Shown in pieces: positions 1 to 10,410 of a stretch of DNA of 64,000 nt. Under the pieces are notes generated by a model that had not been told where the DNA came from, did not search any database, and saw nothing but the letters and a program-made list of their open reading frames with translations. Within the stretch, counting starts at the first letter, position 1, and each line of letters starts with the position of its first letter. The stretch covers positions 372,001 through 436,000 of the forward strand of contig NZ_RBAM01000004.1 of the NCBI RefSeq assembly GCF_003626645.1. The letters run 5' to 3'. The stretch comes from Streptomyces klenkii. Its GTDB lineage: Bacteria; Actinomycetota; Actinomycetes; Streptomycetales; Streptomycetaceae. A program made the position numbers and the translations under genes.

Positions 1-70
1 GTCCCACGGCGGACGGAAGCTGACCGTCGACCGCAACCTGGTGGACGCGCCGGTCGCGATCATCGAATAA
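1..70 (+). CDS. C-terminal end of an unidentified protein (partial)
   Basis: The first 70 bases read in frame from base 2 as the last 22 residues of a protein ending in APVAIIE, followed by a TAA stop at 68-70. Too little remains to name a family. The codons have the G/C-rich third positions typical of the surrounding genes, so this is very likely real coding sequence running in from the left. Confidence 0.55.
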   Translation, partial: SHGGRKLTVDRNLVDAPVAIIE

Positions 71-262
71 GGGACCGGTCGCGATCACCGGCTGAGAGGA
101 TCGGGGGGACGGGGCCGGGCCGCTCCTCCTCCCCCCGACCCGTCCCCGATGCCTCTCCCCCTCCGGGAGGTGGGGGTAGCCCCAGCAGTACGACCTGAGG
201 GGGATCGCGCTTCGGCACTTGCGGGCGATCCGCCCGGACAGGTGCGCTCCTAGCGTTGAGGC

Positions 263-802
263 ATGACAGCAACCACGACGCCTGTGTGCACCAGCGCATC
301 CACCGCCGTGTACCCGTCGTTCTCCTCCTACGTACGGGCACGTGGTCCGGTGTTGCAGCGCACCGCGCGCTCCCTGACCTCGAACCCGTGCGACGCGGAG
401 GACCTGCTGCAAACCGCGCTCACCAAGACCTACCTGGCCTGGGAGCGGATCGAGGACCACCGGGCCCTGGACGGCTACGTGCGCCGCGCCCTGGTGAACA
501 CCCGCACCTCGCAGTGGCGCAAGCGCAAGGTCGAGGAGTTCCCCTGCGACGAGCTGCCCGAGCCCGACGCGGCCCCCTCGGTGGACCCGGCCGAGCAGCA
601 GGCGCTGCGCGACGCGATGTGGCGGGCCGTGCTGCGGCTGCCGGCGCGGCAGCGGGCCATGGTCGTCCTCAGGTATTACGAGGACCTCACCGAGGTGCAG
701 ACGGCCGAGCTGCTCGGCGTCTCCGTCGGCACGGTCAAGAGCGCGGTCTCCCGGGCGCTCGGGAAGCTGCGCGAGGACCCGGAGCTGGCCTGCGCGGCGT
801 AA
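263..802 (+). CDS. SigE-family ECF RNA polymerase sigma factor
   Basis: This 179-residue protein is an extracytoplasmic-function sigma factor of the actinobacterial SigE family and would direct RNA polymerase core to a specific promoter set. A sigma-2 region lies at about residues 25-90 (DAEDLLQTALTKTYLAW). A sigma-4 helix-turn-helix lies at about 120-172 (TAELLGVSVGTVKSAVSRAL). The length fits the family. No membrane anti-sigma gene is adjacent. There is no Shine-Dalgarno sequence, but TAGCGT at 251-256 lies exactly six bases before the ATG, so the mRNA is probably leaderless. A longer frame over the same DNA is an out-of-frame shadow. Confidence 0.9.
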   Translation: MTATTTPVCTSASTAVYPSFSSYVRARGPVLQRTARSLTSNPCDAEDLLQTALTKTYLAWERIEDHRALDGYVRRALVNTRTSQWRKRKVEEFPCDELPEPDAAPSVDPAEQQALRDAMWRAVLRLPARQRAMVVLRYYEDLTEVQTAELLGVSVGTVKSAVSRALGKLREDPELACAA

Positions 803-1139
803 TTTCCCATAAAGCGCTATATCGCACAAAGCATCCGGCGCGGCTGAGTACGGGCCAAGGGCATGGCGCGGGGGTAGCGAAGGGGGCGGCTGAGTACGGG
901 CCAAGGGCATGGCGCAGCATGGCGCGGGGTAGCGAAGGGTGGCGAAGTCCGGCCCGCTTCCCTCGAACGGGTGGTTACTCGCTCGCGCGCCGCTGCTTTT
1001 ACTGCCACCATGTCGTTCACCCGGCGGGATACTCCATAATTGCGACTTCATATTTGCGCACGGATGCGCCCCCGTTCGAGCCGGACCGGATGCCCGGATC
1101 GAACGGAGGCGACGACGATATGATCAATAGGGAGGGCGG
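803..1139. repeat. Non-coding gap with a 46-bp imperfect tandem duplication
   Basis: No convincing gene lies between the sigma factor and the convergent small membrane protein. The gap holds two copies of a unit that begins CGGCTGAGTACGGGCCAAGG, at 841-886 and 887-about 945. The second copy has about 14 extra bases (GCAGCATGGCGC-like). No clear terminator hairpin is seen. The rest is unremarkable. Confidence 0.7.
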
Positions 1140-1427
1140 CTAGCTGGTGATTGCGCTCAGCAATTGCTTGACCTTCGTTCCGCCGTTCCGCATGGCGGAG
1201 CCGGCGGAGTGGATCAGGCAAATGCCGGCGACGATCTCCAGGGTCAGCAGGCCCGCCGCACGGGGTTCCATCCTGGATCCGTGGATCAGCGCGACGAAGA
1301 TGACGGTGGCGGCGAGCTTCGTCACCGCCTTGTCGAGGCCCTCACCGCTGGGCAGGCGCCTCGGCTCCCGGGTGTGCGCGACGGTGGCACCCGGCCCCCC
1401 AGCAGGGGGGCCATCGTTCGTGGTCAT
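1140..1427 (-). CDS. Small membrane protein of unknown function
   Basis: This 95-residue protein is not recognised. It has a hydrophilic N-terminus and two hydrophobic stretches, at about residues 38-50 (AATVIFVALIHG) and 59-73 (AGLLTLEIVAGICLI), consistent with a small two-pass membrane protein. The ATG at 1427 is supported by an AGGAG ribosome-binding sequence about eight bases upstream. It is transcribed toward the sigma-factor gene and away from the acyl-CoA ligase, so it is probably a single-gene unit. Confidence 0.65.
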   Translation of the reverse strand: MTTNDGPPAGGPGATVAHTREPRRLPSGEGLDKAVTKLAATVIFVALIHGSRMEPRAAGLLTLEIVAGICLIHSAGSAMRNGGTKVKQLLSAITS

Positions 1428-1887
1428 GTCAATCTCCTGTGTGAGGGGTCCGGATTCCCCGCGAGTTTTTGAAGAGGCCGCGGGGCGTTCAGGCTATGAC
1501 CGAAACAGCGGTGGCCCCCCGCCGTACCGAGGCCGCTCCCGGCGTCGTTGACGGGGTTTCCGCAGGGGCTCACGGGCCGTTTTCCGGGCCTGCGTCAGTA
1601 GGTTTTCCACTCATCAGCTCATCGAGGAATTCACTCGTTCGTGGGCATGCTTTAAAAGTTCCCGTTGTTGACGCTGGGGGACGTACGAGCAGGAAATACG
1701 ACTAATTGCTCGGTAGTGAGTTCTGTGCTCACCCGTCTCCCGGATCCGTGCCGGATCCGTGCCGGGGCCTGCTGCGGGCTGTCCCGATCATGCTGTCCGG
1801 GTGTCCCGGGGTAGTGACTTACCGCGAGATACCCCAGCACAATCAGCGGACGACACCCGCCGTACCAGGTCTTACGGGAGGACCCCG
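1428..1887. other. 460-bp intergenic region, regulatory for the flanking divergent genes
   Basis: No gene can be supported here. The stretch 1600-1700 is markedly more A/T-rich than the surroundings and probably holds promoters for the small membrane protein (leftward) and the acyl-CoA ligase (rightward). An 11-bp perfect tandem repeat, CGGATCCGTGC twice, lies at 1741-1762. A short open frame from ATG 1496 to 1705 was rejected because its codon third positions lose G/C bias halfway and it has no ribosome-binding site. Confidence 0.5.
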
Positions 1888-3543
<1,656 letters not shown>

Positions 3544-3566
3544 GGGAGCGGGCGGTTTCCTGAATA

Positions 3567-3597
3567 CGGGCGGTCTCCTGTGTGAGGAGACCGCCCG
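3567..3597. terminator. Bidirectional hairpin terminator
   Basis: A perfect 13-bp stem (CGGGCGGTCTCCT / AGGAGACCGCCCG) with a GTGTG loop lies between the convergent acyl-CoA ligase and MFS genes. Confidence 0.85.
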
Positions 3598-3643
3598 GTG
3601 AGTCAGTTCTTCAGTTGCTCTTCAACGGCTCTTCGACGGCTCC

Positions 3644-4900
3644 TCAGCGGTTCTTGCGCGCCACCGCCGCGCTGCCCGCCCAGCCGATGGCGATCGCGGC
3701 GGCCGCGATGGCGCACACGCCGTTCCAGCCCCAGTGGGCGTACGCGGGGCCCGCGAGCGCCGACGCGCTCGCGCCGCCGATGAACGCCGCGACGACGTAG
3801 GCCGTGTTGGCCGCCGCGGGCGTGCCGGTCGAGGCCAGCGCGCGGGTCTGGTTGGCGACCTGGCCTGCCATCAGGCCCGCGTGGATGAACACCGCACCCG
3901 CGCACAGCGCCCACAGCTGGTGCCCGCCCAGCCAGAACAGCGGCAGCGAGACGGCCGCGAGGACGTACGCCGTGGTGACGACCCGGGACGCGCCGAAGCG
4001 GTCGATGAGCGAGCCCGACACCGGGGCGACGGCCGTCGAGACGAGGCCGAACAGGCCGAAGAGGCCCGCGGACGCGGTGGACAGGTGGAACGGTTCGTCC
4101 GCGGTGAGCAGCAGGACGAGCGTCGTCCAGAGGGAGCTCCAGGCGCCGAACAGGCCGCCCTGGCGCAGGCACGCGGCCCGCAGTTCGGCGGACCCGCGCA
4201 GCAGGCCCGGCAGCGCGGCGATGGCCTTCAGCGGCCGGGAGGCGCGGCGCGGGCGGGTCTCGGCCGGCAGGATCAGCGCGGTCAGCAGGCCGATGGCGAC
4301 GGTCAGCGCGGCGGAGCCGAGGAAGACGGCGCGCCAGCCGTACGCCTGACCGGCGAGCGAGCCGAGGACGCGGGCCGCGACGATGCCGGTGAACAGCCCG
4401 GCCACGACCGCGGCCACGTGCCGGCCGCGCCGCTCGGCGGGCGCCCGCTCGGCGACGAGCGGCACGAGCAGCTGCGGGACGACCGTCGCGGCGCAGGCCA
4501 CCAGGACGGCCGCGGCCAGCGCGGGCAGGCCGGGCGCGACCGTCGCCGCGACGAGGGCCGCGCCGGCCACGGCGGACAGCACGGCCACGAGCCGGCGCCG
4601 GTCGGCGGTGTCGCCGAGCGGGGCGAAGACCAGCAGGCCGATGGCGTAACCGAGCTGGGCGACGGAGGCGATCCAGCCCGCCCCGGAGGGGGAGACGCCG
4701 AAGTCGCGGGCGATGAGGCCGAGGAGCGGGGCCGCGAGGTAGATGTTCGCGGCGGTGACGGCCGTGCAGAGGGAGATGACGGCGAGGAGGACGGCGTTGC
4801 TGGTGCGGGCGGGTGCGGCCACGGGGGCCGGTGCTGGTGTGGGCGCTGGTGCGGGGGTGTCTGTGCTTACGGGAGCGTCTATGGGTGCGGGCGTGGACAT
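3644..4900 (-). CDS. MFS transporter (DHA1 type efflux)
   Basis: This 418-residue membrane protein is a major facilitator with about twelve hydrophobic segments and the loop motif PLGDTADRRR after the second segment, typical of proton-driven drug exporters. The first 33 residues are a Pro/Ala-rich tail. The gene is transcribed divergently from a TetR repressor at 5036. The 135-bp gap between them holds two copies of an AACCAA-N4-TTGGTT operator, so the TetR protein very likely represses this pump. The substrate cannot be told from sequence. Confidence 0.88.
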   Translation of the reverse strand: MSTPAPIDAPVSTDTPAPAPTPAPAPVAAPARTSNAVLLAVISLCTAVTAANIYLAAPLLGLIARDFGVSPSGAGWIASVAQLGYAIGLLVFAPLGDTADRRRLVAVLSAVAGAALVAATVAPGLPALAAAVLVACAATVVPQLLVPLVAERAPAERRGRHVAAVVAGLFTGIVAARVLGSLAGQAYGWRAVFLGSAALTVAIGLLTALILPAETRPRRASRPLKAIAALPGLLRGSAELRAACLRQGGLFGAWSSLWTTLVLLLTADEPFHLSTASAGLFGLFGLVSTAVAPVSGSLIDRFGASRVVTTAYVLAAVSLPLFWLGGHQLWALCAGAVFIHAGLMAGQVANQTRALASTGTPAAANTAYVVAAFIGGASASALAGPAYAHWGWNGVCAIAAAAIAIGWAGSAAVARKNR

Positions 4901-4959
4901 GAGCGGTGGGTCCCCCTGGGCCGTGCTGGGTCTGGCGTGGCGTGGCGTGGCGTGTGGCT

Positions 4960-5029
4960 ATAACCAACTGGTTGGTTATAAGTTTCACGTGAAACAGAAC
5001 GTGCTGTCAACCAAATAGTTGGTTACGCT
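4960..5029. promoter_or_regulatory. Two TetR operators and the leaderless tetR promoter
   Basis: Two inverted repeats share the core AACCAA-N4-TTGGTT. The upstream one (4960-4979) has 9-bp arms, ATAACCAAC and GTTGGTTAT. The second (5009-5024) overlaps the -10 hexamer TACGCT (5024-5029) that lies six bases before the tetR start. The arrangement predicts autoregulation of the repressor and control of the divergent MFS gene. The parS site lies between the two operators. Confidence 0.8.
4982..4995. promoter_or_regulatory. parS centromere site for ParB
   Basis: GTTTCACGTGAAAC is a perfect 14-bp palindrome identical to the ParB-binding parS consensus known from Streptomyces and Bacillus. In Streptomyces about twenty such sites cluster near oriC and load ParB for chromosome segregation into spores. 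The site is intergenic, between two TetR operators. Confidence 0.88.
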
Positions 5030-5035
5030 GGGTGC

Positions 5036-5659
5036 ATGGCAGCAGTGAGGGATCCCGAGGCCACCAAGGCGCGCATCTTCGCCGCGGCGACCGCCGAGTT
5101 CGCCGCCCACGGCATCGCCGGTGCGCGCGTCGACCGCATCGCCCGCGAGGCGAAGGCGAACAAGCAGCTCATCTACGCGTACTTCGGCGACAAGGCCGAG
5201 CTGTTCGCCCAGGTTCTCGAACACGCGCTGCTGGAGCTCGCCTCCGCCGTGCCCGTCGACGCGGACGACCCCGACTGCTACGTCGACCGCCTCATGGCGT
5301 ACCACCGCGCCAACCCCGAGCTGGTGCGGCTGCTGCTGTGGGAGGGCCTGGAGTACGGGAACGGGGAGATTCCGCACGAGGCGGCCCGGCGCGCCCGCTA
5401 CGACGCCAAGGCCGAGGCCTTCGCCGCCGCGCAGGAGAAGGGGCGGGTCGACGCGGCCCTGCCGCCGCGGCACCTGCTCTTCATGCTCAGCGCGCTGGCC
5501 GGGTGGGCCACGGCCGTGCCCCAGTTCCGCCGGCTGCTCGTGGGCGGGACGGAGGACGACCTGGCCGGGCTGCGCGAGTCCGTACGGACGGCCGCGGGGC
5601 GGATCACCCGGCCGGCGGGGGAGCGGGAGTCCGAGCCCGAGCCGGGCGCGGCGGGCTGA
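5036..5659 (+). CDS. TetR-family repressor of the divergent MFS pump
   Basis: This 207-residue regulator has the TetR helix-turn-helix at about residues 24-55 (GIAGARVDRIAREAKANKQLIYAYFGDKAELF). A helical ligand-binding domain follows, and the C-terminus is a short acidic, proline-containing tail. The start ATG has no Shine-Dalgarno sequence. TACGCT lies six bases before it, pointing to a leaderless transcript. The operator at 5009-5024 overlaps this promoter and a second lies toward the MFS gene, so it likely represses both. The inducer is unknown. Confidence 0.88.
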   Translation: MAAVRDPEATKARIFAAATAEFAAHGIAGARVDRIAREAKANKQLIYAYFGDKAELFAQVLEHALLELASAVPVDADDPDCYVDRLMAYHRANPELVRLLLWEGLEYGNGEIPHEAARRARYDAKAEAFAAAQEKGRVDAALPPRHLLFMLSALAGWATAVPQFRRLLVGGTEDDLAGLRESVRTAAGRITRPAGERESEPEPGAAG

Positions 5660-5697
5660 CCGAGCCCGTCCGGCGGCAGGCGAAGGCCCAGGCTCAA

Positions 5698-5721
5698 ACC
5701 CAGACCCAGACCCAGACCCAG
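5698..5721 (+). repeat. ACCCAG hexanucleotide repeat, four units
   Basis: Four perfect ACCCAG units fill the short gap between the TetR gene and the convergent kinase-like gene. The repeat stops one base before the stop codon of that gene. Confidence 0.75.
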
Positions 5722-5722
5722 G

Positions 5723-8700
5723 TCAGTCCGTGCCGACCTTCGACAGCAGGTCCACGATCCGGCCCTGCACCTCCGCGCTGGTCGACCGCTCCGCCAGGAA
5801 CAGCACCGTCTCGCCCGCCGCCAGCCGCGGCAGCTGCGCCGGGTCGATCGCGGCCGAGGTGTAGACGACCAGCGGCGTGCGCTTGAGCAGGCCGTTGCCG
5901 CGGAGCCAGTCGACGATGCCCGCGCGGCGGCGGCGCACCTGCATCAGGTCCATCACCACCAGGTTCGGGCGCATCTGCTCGGCGAGCGTCACCGCCTCCG
6001 CGTCCGTCGCCGCCCCGGCCACCTGCATGCCGCGGATCTCCAGGGTCGCCGTCAGCGCGCTCGCGATCGGCTCGTGCTCCTCGATCAGCAGCACGCGCGG
6101 CGGGTGCATCTCGCTGTCGCGCGGCGCCAGCGCCTTCAGCAGCACCGCCGGGTCCGCCCCGTAGGCCGCGTCCCGCGTCGCCTGCCCCAGGCCGGCCGTC
6201 ACCAGCACCGGGACCTCGGCCGCGACGGCCGCCTCGCGCAGCGACTGCAGCGCGGTGCGGGTGATCGGGCCGGTCAGCGGGTCCACGAACAGCGCCGCCG
6301 GGTAGGCCGCCGTCTGCGCGTCGACCTCCTCGCGCGAGTGCACGAGCACCGGGCGGTAGCCGCGCTCGGTCAGCGCCGCCTCCGTGGACGGGTCCGGGGC
6401 CGGCCATACGAGGAGCCGGCGCGGGTTGTCGAGCGGCTCGGGGGGCAGCTCGTCGTCCATCGGCGGCCGCGGCGCGTTCATCACTTCGACCGCGCCGTTG
6501 GGGCCGTCGAGGGGCTCCGGCCCCTCCGAGCCCTCGTCCGGTGCTCCTATGGCGAACGCCCGCCCTTCCTGGGCGTCCAGCAGCGGCGGGCGCTGCGGCG
6601 CGGCGGTGGCGCGGGGCGCCTGCCCCTGTCCCTGCTCCGGCTCGGGTGCGCGCTCGCGGTCGCCCTCGGCCGGGTTGCCGAGCCGCCGGCGACGGCCCGA
6701 ACCGCCGCCGGGCACCGGCTCTTGGCCGGGCTGGGCGAACGGCGCGGACTGGCCCAGCGCGCGCACGCTGATCGGCCGCCCGGAAGTGTCCGGACCGCCC
6801 TGAGCCGCCGCTGCCGCGCCCGGCTCTTCGGCGAGGGGACGCCGTGCCCGGCGACGCCCCGTCGGAGCGGGGGCGCCGTCAGGCGCGGGGGCGGGCACGG
6901 GGCTGTTCGGGCCGCCGGACGCCGGGCTGTTCGGGCTGCCGGGCGCGGGAGCCGCGGGGGTGCCGGCGGCTGCCGGGGCGCCCTGACCGAGGAAGGCGGA
7001 GGTGCCGCCGCCGGGACCGGGGTGGCCGTTCTCCGCGCCTACGGGCGCGGGGCCGCCGCCGGGGCCGGGGAAAGGCGCAGGCGTTGCCCCGCGCTGAGGG
7101 CTGCCCGTGCCGGGGCCCGGTACGGGGTCGGGCCGGCTGTTGCCCGCATCGGCGGGTGCGGGACCGCTCCGGCCCGGGAAGGGGGCCGGGCCGTGGGGGA
7201 TTCCGGCGCGCGCGGGGCCGTTGCCCTGGCCGGGGAAGGGCGCGGCTGCACCGGCAGCCGCGGGGGCGTCCTGCCCGAAGAAGGCGGACGTGCCGCCGCC
7301 GGGACCGGGGTGGGGGGCTCCAGCGCTCGCGGGTGCGGGGCTGTTGGCCTGGCCGCCCGGGAAGGGCGCGGGACCGTGGGCGATCCCTGCACCCGCGGGG
7401 GCGGGGGCGTTGCCCTGGGCGGGGAAGGGGCGCCCTCGGTCGTGGCCCGCGTCGGCGGGTGCCCGGGTGTCCTGTCCGAGGAAGGCGGAGGTGCCGCCGC
7501 CCTGGCCGGGGTTTGCGGCTCCGGCGGGCGCGGGGCCGGCGTCCTGGCCGGGGAAGGCCGGAGCGCCGCCCTGACCGCCCTGACCCGGGTGACCTTCGCG
7601 CGCGCCTACGGGCGCGGGGCCGTTGGCGTCCTGCGCGAGGAAGGCGGAAGTGCCGCCGCCCTGGGCGGGGTTTCCGGCTCCGGCGGGCGCGGGGCCGCCG
7701 CCCTGGCCCGGGAAGGCCGACGCGCTGCTGCCCTGCCCCGGGTGGCTGTTCCCCGTTCGCGCGGGCGCGGGGCCGTTGTCCGGGCCTGCGGGCGCGGGGC
7801 CGCTCCCGCCCGGGAAGGGGGCCGGGCCGTGAGGGACTCCTGCGCCTGCGGGCGTTGCCGTGCCGTGCGTGCCCTCCGTCGGCGCGGGGCCGCTCCGGGC
7901 CGGGCCCGTTCCCGTCTCCTCGGCGCCCAGGAACGACGCCGTACCGCCGCGGCCGTTCTGGGCCGGGCCCGCGAAGCGGCCCGCTTCGCCCCGCTCGGGG
8001 TGGGAGCCTCCGGGGCCGCGGTCGTCGTCCGCGGGCTTGCGGGGGGCGCCGGGCAGGCCGCCGCCCGCGCCCTGCGGGCGGTCCGCTTCGGCCGGCGGCA
8101 GGGCGAACGCCGCCCGCGGCGCCGCGGGCTCACCCGTGGACTGGCCCGGGATCGGACGCTCCGGGGACTCGGTGACGGCCCGCCGGGCGCGGCGGCCCGT
8201 CGGGGCCGCGGCCGCGGCGGACTCCGGGGTGCGGTCCGCCTCGGCGGGCGGCAGGGCGAACGCCGTCCGCGGCGCCCCCTCCGCCTGCTGCTGTTGCGGC
8301 TGCTCACGGCGCGCCCGCCGCCCCGTGGGCCCCTGCGGCGGTACGAGCCCGCTCGCGTCGCCCGACGGCGCGGGCTCCTCGTCCGTGCGCGGCTTGGCGC
8401 GCCGCCGCCCCGTGGGCGGAGTGTCGTCGTCCCGCGCGGGCTGCTGGGCGGCCGCAGCGCCGTCGCCCGGCGCGTCGCCGTCCGCCCCGCGGCGCGCCCG
8501 CCGCCCGCCGCCCTGCGTCCCGGCATCGGCAGCAGCCGGGGCCGGGGCCGGGGACGGAGCCGGAGCGGGCGACGGAGCCGCGGAAGCCTCCGGCGTCTCC
8601 GCCGTGCCGCGCGCCCGCTGGGACGGCACCGGCATGACGGTCGTGGCGTTCATCGTGTCCGTGGCGGAGCGCCGCTCCGTGGCGGCGGGGCTCACCGGCC

Positions 8701-10156
8701 CGGCCTTCGCGGAGACGGGCACCTCCAGGACGTACGCGCTGCCGCCCGCCGCGCCCGGCACGTCGTGGGTCTGGAGCACCCCGCCGTGCGCCCGCACGAT
8801 GCCGCGCACGATCGGCCCGTGGACGGGGTCGCCGCCCGCGTAGGGCCCCCGCACCTCGATCCGTACGACCTCGCCGCGCTGCGCCGCCGCCACGACGATC
8901 GTGGAGTCGCCGGACGGCGCGCCGCCCGCGGGGGCGTTGCCCGTGGCGTCGACGCCCGCGACGTCCGCGATCAGGTGCGCCAGCGCCTGCGCGAACCGCT
9001 CCGCGTCGACCTCGGCCTCGATCGCCGGCGCGTGCACCGCGAACTGCGCCCGCCCGGGCCCGATCAGCTCGATCGCGCCCTCGACGCCCGCGGCGACGAC
9101 CTCGTCGAGCGCGGCCGTCTCCCGCTCCAGCTTGGTCTCGCCGGCGTCCAGCTGCTGGTAGGCGAGGACGTTGTCGACGAGGGCGGTCATCCGGGCGTAC
9201 CCGGCGGAGAGGTGGTGCAGGATCTGGTTGGCCTCGGGCCACAGCTGCCCGGCCGGGTCGGCGGCCAGGGTGCCGAGCTCGGCGCGCAGTTGCTCCAGGG
9301 GGCCGCGCAGCGATTCGTTCAGGACGGCTTGCAGCTGCGCGTGGCGCGCGGCGAGCGCGTCGTACGGGCGGCGGTCCGTGAAGGTCATCACCGCGCCGAC
9401 GAGCTGGTCGCCGTCGCGCACGGGCGCCGTCGTGAGGTCGACCGGGACGGCCCGGCCGTCCTTGGCCCACAGCGCCTGCCCGCGCACCCGGTGCTTGCGC
9501 CCCGAGCGCAGCGTGTCGGCGACCGGGGACTCCTCGTACGGGAACGGGGTGCCGTCCGGCCGGGAGTGGTGGATCAGCGGGTGCAGCTCCTTGCCGCCGA
9601 GGTCGCTGGCGCGGTAGCCGAGGATCTGCGCGGCGGAGGGGTTGAGCAGCACGATCTTGCCGGCGGTGTCGACGCCGACGACGCCCTCCGCGGCGGCGCG
9701 CAGGATCATCTCGGTCTGCCGCTGCTGCCGGGCGAGTTCCGCCTCGGTGTCGAGCGTGCCGGTCAGGTCGCGGACGACGAGCATGAGGAGCTCGTCGCCG
9801 GTGTAGGGCTGGTGGTCGGCGTACGGGGTGCGGCCGTCCTCCAGGTTCGCGCTCGTCACCTCGACGGGGAACTGGGAGCCGTCCGTGCGCCGGGCGACCA
9901 TGCGCGTCGGCTTGGTGCGGCCGTCGTCGCTGTCGGGCAGCCGCATCGAGCCGGGGATGCGGCGCGAGTCGAAGTCGGGCAGCAGGGAGAGCAGTCCGCG
10001 GCCGACCAGCCCGGTGCCGGGAACCTCGAAGGTCTCCAGCGCTATGTGGTTGGCGTTGACGACCGTGCCGTTGCAGTTGACGAGCAACAGGGCGTCGGGG
10101 AGGGCGTCGAGTATGGCTGCGAGGCGAGCAGCGCCTCGGGATGGCCTGCTGCTCAC
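5723..10156 (-). CDS. Giant PAS / kinase-like / receiver-like protein with a long disordered repeat region
   Basis: This 1,477-residue protein starts with two PAS folds (about 10-125 and 150-265). Next come a dimerisation helix and a degenerate HATPase domain (about 270-490). About 750 residues of Pro/Ala/Gly-rich sequence follow, then two receiver-like folds (about 1246-1345 and 1352-1477). The phosphoacceptor histidine appears lost: the H-box position reads LNESLRGPLEQL. In the last receiver fold the aspartate is kept (VVMDLM) but the conserved lysine position reads LAERS. The disordered part repeats GGGTSAF(L/F)GQ, FALPPAEADR twice and a basic TGRRARR motif about five times. It may be a scaffold or pseudokinase rather than an active enzyme. 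The GTG start has GGAGG ten bases upstream. Confidence 0.8.
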   Translation of the reverse strand: MSSRPSRGAARLAAILDALPDALLLVNCNGTVVNANHIALETFEVPGTGLVGRGLLSLLPDFDSRRIPGSMRLPDSDDGRTKPTRMVARRTDGSQFPVEVTSANLEDGRTPYADHQPYTGDELLMLVVRDLTGTLDTEAELARQQRQTEMILRAAAEGVVGVDTAGKIVLLNPSAAQILGYRASDLGGKELHPLIHHSRPDGTPFPYEESPVADTLRSGRKHRVRGQALWAKDGRAVPVDLTTAPVRDGDQLVGAVMTFTDRRPYDALAARHAQLQAVLNESLRGPLEQLRAELGTLAADPAGQLWPEANQILHHLSAGYARMTALVDNVLAYQQLDAGETKLERETAALDEVVAAGVEGAIELIGPGRAQFAVHAPAIEAEVDAERFAQALAHLIADVAGVDATGNAPAGGAPSGDSTIVVAAAQRGEVVRIEVRGPYAGGDPVHGPIVRGIVRAHGGVLQTHDVPGAAGGSAYVLEVPVSAKAGPVSPAATERRSATDTMNATTVMPVPSQRARGTAETPEASAAPSPAPAPSPAPAPAAADAGTQGGGRRARRGADGDAPGDGAAAAQQPARDDDTPPTGRRRAKPRTDEEPAPSGDASGLVPPQGPTGRRARREQPQQQQAEGAPRTAFALPPAEADRTPESAAAAAPTGRRARRAVTESPERPIPGQSTGEPAAPRAAFALPPAEADRPQGAGGGLPGAPRKPADDDRGPGGSHPERGEAGRFAGPAQNGRGGTASFLGAEETGTGPARSGPAPTEGTHGTATPAGAGVPHGPAPFPGGSGPAPAGPDNGPAPARTGNSHPGQGSSASAFPGQGGGPAPAGAGNPAQGGGTSAFLAQDANGPAPVGAREGHPGQGGQGGAPAFPGQDAGPAPAGAANPGQGGGTSAFLGQDTRAPADAGHDRGRPFPAQGNAPAPAGAGIAHGPAPFPGGQANSPAPASAGAPHPGPGGGTSAFFGQDAPAAAGAAAPFPGQGNGPARAGIPHGPAPFPGRSGPAPADAGNSRPDPVPGPGTGSPQRGATPAPFPGPGGGPAPVGAENGHPGPGGGTSAFLGQGAPAAAGTPAAPAPGSPNSPASGGPNSPVPAPAPDGAPAPTGRRRARRPLAEEPGAAAAAQGGPDTSGRPISVRALGQSAPFAQPGQEPVPGGGSGRRRRLGNPAEGDRERAPEPEQGQGQAPRATAAPQRPPLLDAQEGRAFAIGAPDEGSEGPEPLDGPNGAVEVMNAPRPPMDDELPPEPLDNPRRLLVWPAPDPSTEAALTERGYRPVLVHSREEVDAQTAAYPAALFVDPLTGPITRTALQSLREAAVAAEVPVLVTAGLGQATRDAAYGADPAVLLKALAPRDSEMHPPRVLLIEEHEPIASALTATLEIRGMQVAGAATDAEAVTLAEQMRPNLVVMDLMQVRRRRAGIVDWLRGNGLLKRTPLVVYTSAAIDPAQLPRLAAGETVLFLAERSTSAEVQGRIVDLLSKVGTD

Positions 10157-10410
10157 GACGACGCTTCCTCCCTGGTTACCGCACCTTGCAGACCGCGCCG
10201 GGCGGGCTGTCCGCCGCGCCGTGGCGTGTCACTGGAGCGCAGTCTACGGGCTGCCGGGGCGGGCGCGGCGGCGGACGAGGCGTGCGGCGAGGCGCGCCGT
10301 ACGGGCGCCGTGGGGCGTCTGCCGCAGGCCCGACATGTCTTATGTGTCAGACCTTGTGGTTGACATTGCGGTCGGCCGGCAAGGCGCCGGCCGCGTGCGC
10401 CGGGCGGCGC

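Noticed and set aside
1496..1705. Short plus-strand frame in the gap before the acyl-CoA ligase
   Set aside because: No ribosome-binding site or family is seen, and third-position G/C bias collapses after about 25 codons.
6074..10363. Very long open frame (about 1,430 codons) on the plus strand opposite the PAS/kinase-like gene
   Set aside because: High G+C DNA leaves long antisense frames open. The translation is Arg/Gly-rich without domains, while the minus strand encodes recognisable PAS and receiver folds.
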